64,000 bases of DNA from Branchiostoma belcheri (taxonomy: Eukaryota > Chordata > Leptocardii > Amphioxiformes > Branchiostomatidae): NCBI RefSeq assembly GCF_001625305.1, contig NW_017804009.1, positions 239,425 to 303,424 on the forward strand, read 5' to 3'. Below, one piece after another: positions 57,401 through 64,000 of this stretch. The stretch's first letter is position 1. Every line of letters starts with the position of its first letter. A program made the position numbers and the translations under genes. The notes beneath the pieces were generated by a model. The model saw only the letters and a program-made list of their open reading frames with translations. It ran no database searches and was not told the origin of the DNA.

Positions 57401-59716
57401 CTGTTTTGTATGATTTACAGTATGGTTGAAAATTTTTATTTTGGAAACGGCCGAAAATTCATGCGCGCGCGGATGTCATCCATATAATCAAATCAACATG
57501 GCCTAAATTGCAAAACAAATATTGAAAAATGATACGCTGTAGAATGCCAAATCAATTCCAAAGGAAAAGAAGAAAATGTGAAGAAATGAAAATGAAGAGT
57601 CTATTATTTACTTAATTAAAGTAGTAACTTGTGTTTCACAACATCCATGTAATTTTTTTTGTAGAAATTTGTTATATTTTTGTAGTATTTATTATTTGAG
57701 ATTTCTACTTGTACATGAGGGCTAATTTGTTCTCATTAGACTTTTCTTTAGTTGACCTTTTTTTGCTTGTTGGGCTTGTCCCCCCAAGGAATTCTTTGAA
57801 AAATGCCAGAAGGCAAGTCTGTCCTGGTGAAATAAAAATAAGCAATAAACATTGTCATGAACTTGGTTTTGTCAAAAAACAGTTACTCAAGCAACTGGAT
57901 ATGATTTTGAAAACGTCAGACGTTTCAGCTAGTATCCACTAGCTTTCGTCAGTGACTGAGAGACCAGAGGGGAAAGCAGGTTTATAAACACAACCTGTTG
58001 ATTGATATGCAAATAAAGTGAAGACAAATTTTTGGAAGTCGAAAAAGTAACAAAAGTCAGACAAGTCAAGACAAGATGATGCAAATTAGTCTGAAAGCTC
58101 CTGTTATACAGAACAGGAGCTTAAGTGTTGTCTGTCCTCGGGACTAGTGGATACTAGCTGAAACGTCTGACGTTTTCAAAATCATATCCAGTTGCTTGAG
58201 TAACTGTTTTTTGGCGTTCGTATTACCTGGATGTCTAACCTTCATCGACGTAACTTGGTTTTGTGTCCTTACAGCAAAGACGAGAGTTACAGAGCAGTCC
58301 TGTGAGGTCTCCTCCCTCCTCCCCCACCAAGCGACAGAGGAACAGTAGTGGGAACAGTGACCAGCCAGTCAAGGCCAAGAGGCCCATGAATGCATTCATG
58401 TTGTTTGCCAAGAAATTCCGTATGGAGTACACACAGTTGTACCCTGGAAAGGACAACAGGTAAGAATAGAATTTCTTTTCTCTTTCTTAAGCCATACTAA
58501 TTTGATTTGTTGTTTCTCAGATTTTTTCGAAAAAAATATGAATCAACAGGGTGAAATAATTTTTAAAAAGGCCAAGGCACCCCATGATACGATAGCCCAA
58601 AATGTTACAAATGAAGCCATGAAGTCAACATACCAGGCTGTTTTTTTTGCTCAGTTTCTTCTTCCATTCCAAACGCTGACCTCTGACCTGGTCAACGACC
58701 TGAACTAGACTGTCTGTCACCATGGTAACTGGTGTTGGGCTACATAATGTTGCAATTTTATGGCAGGAGGGACTTAGACATCTGTCGCCATATACCTGTG
58801 TATGAATGTGTTCGAGTAAGAATTAACAGAGCAGACCATATGCGAAGGTAAACATCATGCATTTGCTTTGTAAATGTTACCTTAAAGTTTCTAGTTTCAA
58901 AGTTTGTTTCCATTGGGAGTCTTGAAGTGTGTGTTACTTTTGCCTCCTTGTCTTAGGGCCATCAGTGTGATCCTTGGAGACAGGTGGAAGAAGATGAAGG
59001 TGGAGGAGAGAAAGGTTTACGCACAAGAAGCCAAGGTGCTGGCCGAGAGACACAAGAAGATCCACCCAGACTGCTGGAAACGGAAGAGATCTACTTCGGT
59101 CAGTGTCTCTAGATTGTTAAACAGGGGATTAAGTCTGGGGGAAGGGGTGGGGGTCCGGTGAGAAAGGCTTTAAGTTTCCATCGAGATATATTCTTAATTG
59201 ACAGATGAAATGTATATGACAAGTTATAATACATAATGTAATTGTACCCATATAGAAAGTGTAAATGTGGTCTTCATTAAGTTACTCTAGTTGAATGTCT
59301 AACTTACTAGTAGCTTAAATGTATCTTTCGGTGTCTGAAATTTCCAAATTTATCCTTGTATCATGAAATTTGCCTACCTTCACTATAGGCAAGATTATTA
59401 CCGTAATGCTTAGGCAATGGGAAAAATCTAGGGGACCAACAAAAAGTGGTCACAATAGAGAGGTGGTCTGTATGCAGAGGAGGTCGCTATTACAAGTATT
59501 TTAAATGCTTCAAGTATTAAATGTGCTAAGAAATGGCAGTAAGATAATGTTATTACCAGACAGATTTTCCTATCCAGAATATCTTTTTTGTTTTGCCAAC
59601 CTGAAATTGCATTGCATGCTACCTACTACAGGCATGACAGTGCATTGTCCATAGTTGTCCATGGTACTGACATCTGTGTTGTTGTTGTGTTTCCATTACA
59701 GGCATCCTCCACATAA
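45407..59716 (+). CDS. HBP1: HMG box-containing protein 1 (AXH + HMG box), about 472 aa
   Basis: Exons 45407-45421, 47137-47254, 47726-47847, 48093-48193, 48715-48835, 50049-50175, 50769-50893, 51995-52160, 56871-57052, 58275-58459, 58957-59098, 59702-59716. HBP1 is a nuclear sequence-specific repressor of Wnt and cell-cycle genes that binds Rb and Sin3. Family blocks appear in order: WLAELAIIATSPQSPLM, NYARPPPPSSS, the AXH domain from WPTTAWHCFMKG through CALDHPFYVRDKGW and YGDVCVPPP, and the HMG box (RPMNAFMLFAKKFRMEYTQ, ISVILGDRWKKMK, PDCWKRKR). The stop comes five codons into the last exon. The 5' end is tentative: the obvious acceptor at 47024 leads to an early stop, so I joined ATGGCGTCAGTGAAG to an acceptor at 47136, which keeps phase. 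The fallback is to start at the ATG at 47146. The AXH exon 51995-52160 is followed by three extra partial copies. A separate LRR gene lies inside intron 52161-56870. Confidence 0.95.
46740..46870 (+). mobile_element. tRNA-derived SINE
   Basis: TGTGGCATAGTGGCAGAGTGC and GGGTTCGATTCCTGAC, then TTGTGCCCTTGCGAAAGGC. Same family as 39762, in HBP1 intron 1. Confidence 0.75.
48240..48584. mobile_element. Family A MITE, diverged
   Basis: GGCCATACCAATTTGATTTG to AATTAAATTATTGTGGCC, 345 bp. Begins 46 bases after an HBP1 donor. Confidence 0.8.
48900..49035 (+). mobile_element. CR1-type LINE fragment
   Basis: AAACTGGTGGATGTACCAAC, CCAGCCCAGAAAAGAACAAG and AATTAAGGTGTTCAAAAAC match the LINE end at 5655 and 19975. 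Confidence 0.6.
49361..49736. mobile_element. Family A Harbinger-like MITE
   Basis: 376 bp; target duplication is TCA on both sides (49358-49360, 49737-49739), so the family accepts TNA targets. Confidence 0.9.
50598..50685. mobile_element. Left-end fragment of family A MITE
   Basis: GGCCACACCAATTTAAGC followed by TTGGTTCTTGGATTTGCC; no right end. Ends 84 bases before an AXH exon. Confidence 0.6.
51105..51985. repeat. 15-bp minisatellite TTTACATCAACATTG, interrupted by a MITE
   Basis: About twenty-five units before and six after the family A element at 51496-51872. It ends ten bases before the acceptor of the HBP1 AXH exon. The long frame through it is an artefact of a repeat length divisible by three. 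Confidence 0.9.
51496..51872. mobile_element. Family A MITE inside a minisatellite
   Basis: 377 bp with TTA duplications at 51493-51495 and 51873-51875; reverse orientation to 31026-31402, with which it is nearly identical. Confidence 0.9.
52063..52520 (+). repeat. Four tandem copies of the end of the HBP1 AXH exon and its donor
   Basis: Units start at 52063, 52184, 52300 and 52412 (AGAGAACATGGTACACATGG) and end in GACAAAG|GTAAG at donors 52161, 52286, 52398 and 52510. Copies differ by a few bases (GAC/GAT, CAT/CAC, an added CAGT in copy 2). Only the first has the exon 5' half and its acceptor. Confidence 0.92.
52687..53049. mobile_element. Family A MITE, TTAACGG subfamily
   Basis: TTA on both sides; the left end has lost CACACC (GGCCATAATAATTGC). 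Confidence 0.85.
53783..56427 (-). CDS. LRR single-pass membrane protein with repetitive tyrosine-rich tail, 723 aa, nested in HBP1 intron
   Basis: Two exons, 56427-55980 and 55506-53783, joined in phase 1 by a GT-AG intron; the second ends at TAG 53783. Residues 1-23 are a hydrophobic signal peptide. A cysteine-containing cap (CPYSC, CHCPD) precedes about four leucine-rich repeats, for example VEDLSLRDNRISSLG and VTNLYLEKNAISVI. A Thr/Ser-rich stalk follows, then a membrane helix at about 274-296 (AIILAVAVPLLMVLAAGVVVYLY). The cytoplasmic 427 residues are repeats: two blocks with EPYAVSYMDVSGKGKNGK, five or six of QPYAVTHDEDPGPQL, three LAGYMSLTNATNQ units, and four C-terminal MRVRTAHLTGC units. 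The tyrosines sit in short PYAV, YMDV and YMSL contexts, as in receptor tails that recruit SH2 proteins. The start is the ATG of the signal peptide. The family is recognised only as an LRR receptor-like protein; ligand and pathway are unknown. Confidence 0.85.
53806..54030. repeat. Coding minisatellite in LRR receptor tail
   Basis: Four units of about 54 bases (18 codons) with GAGATGTGCTGTTCTCACTC and TGTCCATGAGCTGTG on the plus strand, coding for the MRVRTAHLTGC repeats on the minus strand. Confidence 0.9.
54440..54690. repeat. 45-bp coding repeats in LRR receptor tail
   Basis: Five or six units with CCTGGGTCTTCATCGTGGGT and CATATGGCTGAAGCTGTGG, coding for YAVTHDEDPGPQLQP. Units are a multiple of three, so copy-number change keeps the frame. 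Confidence 0.9.
57110..57503. mobile_element. Family B Harbinger-like MITE, best copy
   Basis: GGCCATGTTGATTTGATTAT through ATGGATGACATCC, exactly inverted at the right end, TAA duplications at 57107-57109 and 57504-57506. 394 bp, non-coding, in an HBP1 intron. Confidence 0.9.
58491..58868. mobile_element. Family A left fragment joined to the ATGTTTACC repeat
   Basis: GCCATACTAATTTGATTTGT runs to about 58640, then the repeat with CATGGTAACTGGTGTTGGG and GCGAAGGTAAACATCATGC follows. Confidence 0.6.
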
Positions 59717-59887
59717 TGACACCTGGAGACAACAGGCCTTCACAGGAAACCCATTGGCAGCTCCAACCTTCAACATTGGTGCATACATTTGTAAACTCAT
59801 CTCAATGGTTACTCAAGTTTTTGACACTGACCAAGGAGGCTTTTTGAACCTCCTTGCATTGACCATTGAAACAAACTTTCATGCTAA

Positions 59888-60232
59888 GGCCACACCAATT
59901 TGATTACTTGTTTCTTGGATTTTTTATATGAAAAAAATATGAACAGGGCGAAAAAAATAAAAGCAGGCTGTTAGGCATCCTATGATAGCATAGCCCCAAA
60001 TGCTATGATAGGAGCCATGAAGTCAACACATCAGGTTGGATGCTATTCAAACAATGAATTTCAAACTGATAGATGGACAAACTGTTACATCTAGGAAGAG
60101 AAGGAAGGGTCTTCCTTCAACTGTTTAGGCCATAAAATATGGGCATTTTAGTTGATTCAGAGGCTGAAATGTTTTTTTTTTCCAAATCGGAAATGGGGAA
60201 TCCATGAACCAACAAATTAAATTGGTGTGGCC
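59888..60232. mobile_element. Family A Harbinger-like MITE
   Basis: TAA duplications at 59885-59887 and 60233-60235; 345 bp, just after the HBP1 stop and possibly within its 3' UTR. Confidence 0.88.
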
Positions 60233-60923
60233 TAAGGCATGTATTTTGTACAGCGTTTATAAAAATTTTACAACTTTCCCATTTCTGTGTAAAAGTAAAA
60301 AAAATGATGAATATAGAGTCAGACAATGTTTTGAAACATTGATCTTATGAAGCTGATAATATCAAAATTGCTATGCAATTTTTTTACAGCAGTTGTCATA
60401 AAGATACAGGTATGGCAGAGCCTGTTTTCTAGATTGCCAACTTCAAGGAACAGTGATTTTAAAAAGGAATTTTTGTAAAGATACTAAAAAAATCAGGTTT
60501 TGTAAAAAGATGTACAAGCTTAAAGCACTCAAAAATGAGTGTGTTGCTTATACTTTACAAGATTGTATTGTTAAGAAATAGTTTGCTGGATTTTGGAAGT
60601 GTGTATGTTGAGTGTATCTGGTAAGTTGCATGCTCTTGAAAACTTACTGACAGAGAAATTAGGAATTGCTGTGCCCTTAATTTTCCTTAGTACTGTAATT
60701 CACTTTATGTTCACGGTAGCGAAAGTGTTACAAAAAATTAATGTACGTTTGTAGAGCTATATGTTCATGATGGCTGCAGGTGCAGAAAAAGAGACTGCAA
60801 ATTATTTGTTAACTGTAAGGATAAGTTCTCGCGAAAAGAAGAGACCACTGTAAAAATATCAGGAATTATTGTACATCATTGTGCCCATGATTCTCCCACA
60901 GTATTTAATTGACTTCATCATGA

Positions 60924-62113
60924 GGCCACAGCAAGTAAGTTTTATGGATGACATCCTCCACAGACTCCAAACTTACAAATTTAGAGCGAAAAAAACAAGG
61001 CGGGCAAGAAAACATGATTCCTACATTTTACATCATAAACCTTGTTAAACAAGAATTGAGGAAACAAAACTTTTTTTTTTCAACCTTTATTTAACCTTGA
61101 AAATGTACAGTACATGTATGTAACAGTACCACTCTTCGGCCTAAGCCATTTTTCAAGAGGTCAAGGGGAGGTAGGTCAGGGGTCTTTGCAAATTCTCCAG
61201 TTCAGTTACAATCAGTCGTAGAAATACAATATAAATTATATACAAGTCCATACAAAATTCAAACATTAGGCCACACCAATTTAATTTCTTGGTTAACGGA
61301 ATCGCCGCTTCATTTTTTTCGGATTTGCAAATAAAAATAAAAATTCAGAATCAACTGCAAAATGCTCATATTTTGCCCTGAACAGTTGAAAACAGTCCTT
61401 TTCATCCTAGTTGTTACAGTTATTCCATCTTTTAATGCAGTGGTATCATTCAAAATTCATTATTTAATTTTGAACCAGTCTGGTGTGTTGACTTCATGGC
61501 TCCTATTGTACCATTTTGGGCCATAATAGGATGCCAAGGCCTGTTTTTATTTATTTTTTTTTTCCGCCCGCCCGCTCCATTATTTTTCTAGAAAAATCCG
61601 TTAACCAAGAAATTAAATTGGTGTGGCCTTATCTCAGTTTGTATATCTCATCAGTATCAAACATCCAAGTTTCAGTTCACAAATTTAGTCATTCTAAATG
61701 ACTCGACGCAGCCGTTCTCAGCTCAGTTGATAAGTTATTCCACAGTTGATAAGTTATTCCACAGTACTGAGCCTGAGTAGAGTATGATAACCACACAGCC
61801 CAGGGGTCTTTTATTCCTGTATTCATTAGTATTACCTGTCCTGGTGTATACAACAATAATGTAGAAAATAGCTTGTCGTACCATGATGTGTATACAGCTA
61901 CTACACTGGGTATTCATGTACGATGGAACACCTTAGACTGTCAACACTTGCCATGTGAACGATTGTGCCTCACGTTTGCTGGATCCCTGATGGTCTCTGA
62001 ACCGATAGACATTTTTAGCATTTTGACCACCGCCAGAGGGCAAAATTTGTTTTGAAATTGAGCAAAATCAATGTGCGTCCTGATGTCATCCATAAAATTT
62101 ACTTGCTGTGGGC
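60924..62113. mobile_element. 1.2-kb family C-like element with a nested MITE
   Basis: GGCCACAGCAAGTAAGTTTT with ATGGATGACATCC at the left and GATGTCATCCATAAAATTTAC with TTGCTGTGGGC at the right. Longer than the 390-bp MITEs even without the nested copy. I find no transposase frame in it. Confidence 0.5.
61269..61628. mobile_element. Family A MITE, TTAACGG subfamily
   Basis: TTA duplications at 61266-61268 and 61629-61631; inserted inside the 60924-62113 element. Confidence 0.9.
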
Positions 62114-62974
62114 TAATTATTAAACTTAGAACCATCAATGATTGTGATAATAATTTGAAGCCAGGTAAAGCTGGAAATGCACTCTTTAATGGACATATAC
62201 CATTATTACGTCACAGTTTGTTTACCGCAATGAATGCCGGTCAATCAACGTTTATATTGTACAGGGGTGCGTAGCGCAGTGTGTGTTTGTGTAGCGTTAG
62301 CCTAATATAAGGCTTTTAATACAGTACTACTTTCGTCTAATGTCACAACTAAATCACCCATGCGGCATGTAATGCTGTGTCAACACAAGTAGACGCAGCA
62401 AAAATCAGACATACCTGACTTTGAAAACTTTGAAATGATCTTTATTCTTTAACTGACCGTTCTAGAATGTTCTTTAGAACAGGTAAACAAACTGTGAGGT
62501 TATAATGGTATAGGTCCATTTTGATCTGTAACTGTACTGCATTTTTCTTTGCTTCTTCTTATAATTAAGAGTGGTCTAAATATAATTGTACATAATATGA
62601 ATGGTGTGAATGTGACAGTACAGTGTGAATTGTTACTACCTTCTAAAGTTAACTGATTCTGTAGTATTGTATACCAGTCAAGATGTTATAGAAAGACTTT
62701 TATATTTTTCTACCTAAACATTGACCTACCATTGTTATGATTTTGAATTGTAATATATTTATTGTATTGACTGAAAATTTTTATAGCGTGGAAAGTATTG
62801 TGTGTAAATTGTACTTGTTTTTATGAATGAATGAAAGAAGTGAATTGTGGTGTGAAGTTGCATTTGAAGACTGTTTTGTGATATTAAACAAGTAATACAC
62901 AGTTACTTCAGTTGTGCCTCCGCATCAATTCATCCAGTAAACCATGTTTTCTCACTCTGGTAACTTTATACTAA

Positions 62975-63590
62975 GGCCACAACAATCATTTGTTCACGGA
63001 TTCGCACACTTTATTTTTTTCCTGATTTGCAAAAAAACAATTTTAAGGCTCTGAATTAACTCAGATGCTCATATTTTGGCCCCAATAGTTGAAGGAAGTC
63101 CCTTCCCTTCAGAGTTGTAACATGTTTTTCCATTTATCAATGCAGTGGTTTGATTAAAACTTTGAAATTCTTGAATAGCAAAGTTCTTTGATCACAACCA
63201 TTTATTTTTCACTAGCCGACATTTCGATGACCGTCTGTCATCTTCATCAGGGCAATTCTGACTGGTTTACTGACACTAGATGTTACTTGGTGCATAGTGC
63301 ACTAAAGGTGTTACATAGTTCACAGTGCGCTGTTTACAATACATTCCGGAATGTAGTGTAATTGTGACATATGTACTAGGCATACTAAGCATTGTGACAT
63401 ACATACTAGGCATTTGAAATTCTTTGTTTGATTTGCAAACCAGTCTGGTATGTTGACTTCATGGCTTCTATCATAGCATTTGGGGCTATCATAGGATGCC
63501 TAGGCCTGTTTTTATTTTTTATTTTGCTCTGTCACTTCGTGTTTGTTCTGAAAAAAAATCTGAGAACCAAAAAATCAAATTGGTGTGGCC
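62975..63590. mobile_element. Family A MITE interrupted by another repeat
   Basis: TAA duplications at both ends. About 240 bases at 63180-63420 carry the CGACATTTCGATGACCGTC repeat, splitting the MITE interior. Confidence 0.75.
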
Positions 63591-64000
63591 TAATGTAATG
63601 AGCTTTCATTTGTATCTTTAGTGGAATCCTTGGGCAAGACAATTTATTGCTACACCCAAAAAAAATTTGCTTGTCCATATTATGTTGACTTATAATACGA
63701 GAATAGAAACATAATCTGTATGTATAAAACTATAGCTTAACCATTGCAACACTTCTCAATAGTAAGAGTACAATAGGTTTATTCAGTGAATATACCACAA
63801 TATTATACAGGATAGTAATCATGGTATCAGCCATTATTAATTCATGATAGTCATGCAGCATATCAAATTCCTCACCATGATATATGTTCCACATGTTTAA
63901 ATCATCACACCTTTGATTCATAACCTTGTCTATTATAAAAAAAATCATAGGCAAAACTGAGTACAGATCATAAAATCAGTAATATAGTCTGAGTAAAGTA

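Larger units (their letters stand above)
59717..64000. other. HBP1 3' flank and repeat-rich gene-free region
   Basis: After the HBP1 stop I find no protein-coding exon. Present are family A MITEs at 59888-60232, 61269-61628 and 62975-63590, and a 1.2-kb family C-like element at 60924-62113 around the second. AT-rich sequence at 62440-62930 with ATTAAA at about 62882 could be a distal HBP1 3' UTR, but nothing proves it. Confidence 0.55.

Overview
The window is animal nuclear DNA, most likely from a cephalochordate (amphioxus, Branchiostoma). Genes are split into short coding exons with GT/AG borders. All six recognisable proteins belong to chordate or metazoan families, and the introns are packed with short palindromic DNA transposons, LINE 3' tails, tRNA-derived SINEs and simple repeats. 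The species call is inference from gene content and repeat style.

Layout: (1) 1-9334, minus strand: the N-terminal 619 residues of a TRPC-type cation channel; its 3' exons lie beyond position 1. (2) 10476-18416, minus: a seven-exon gene for a coiled coil, a PRY/SPRY (B30.2) domain and a C-terminal death domain, with no RING or B-box. (3) 19392-28435, plus: a seven-exon 2'-5'-oligoadenylate synthetase (OAS) with all three catalytic aspartates, head to head with gene 2 about 1 kb apart. (4) 32343-44487, minus: NAMPT in twelve exons, complete. (5) 45407-59716, plus: HBP1 (AXH domain plus HMG box), head to head with NAMPT about 0.9 kb apart. (6) 53783-56427, minus: a two-exon leucine-rich-repeat membrane protein nested in an HBP1 intron, with a long tyrosine-rich repetitive cytoplasmic tail.

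The reading frames were built by joining splice sites by hand; the phase is consistent at every junction used. NAMPT makes NMN from nicotinamide and HBP1 is a transcriptional repressor; the two genes also lie in the same human band (7q22), so their pairing may be ancestral. The OAS and B30.2-death pair resembles a nucleotide-messenger synthetase next to a death-fold partner, and is the best candidate for an undescribed system.

Three genes carry recent partial-exon duplications beside a splice site: OAS last exon (copy at 28194-28241), HBP1 AXH exon (four copies, 52063-52509) and NAMPT exon 6 (two arrays, about 38100-38310 and 40295-40500). The repeats are dominated by several Harbinger-like MITE families with TAA/TTA target duplications; one family has fourteen copies between 23 and 64 kb.
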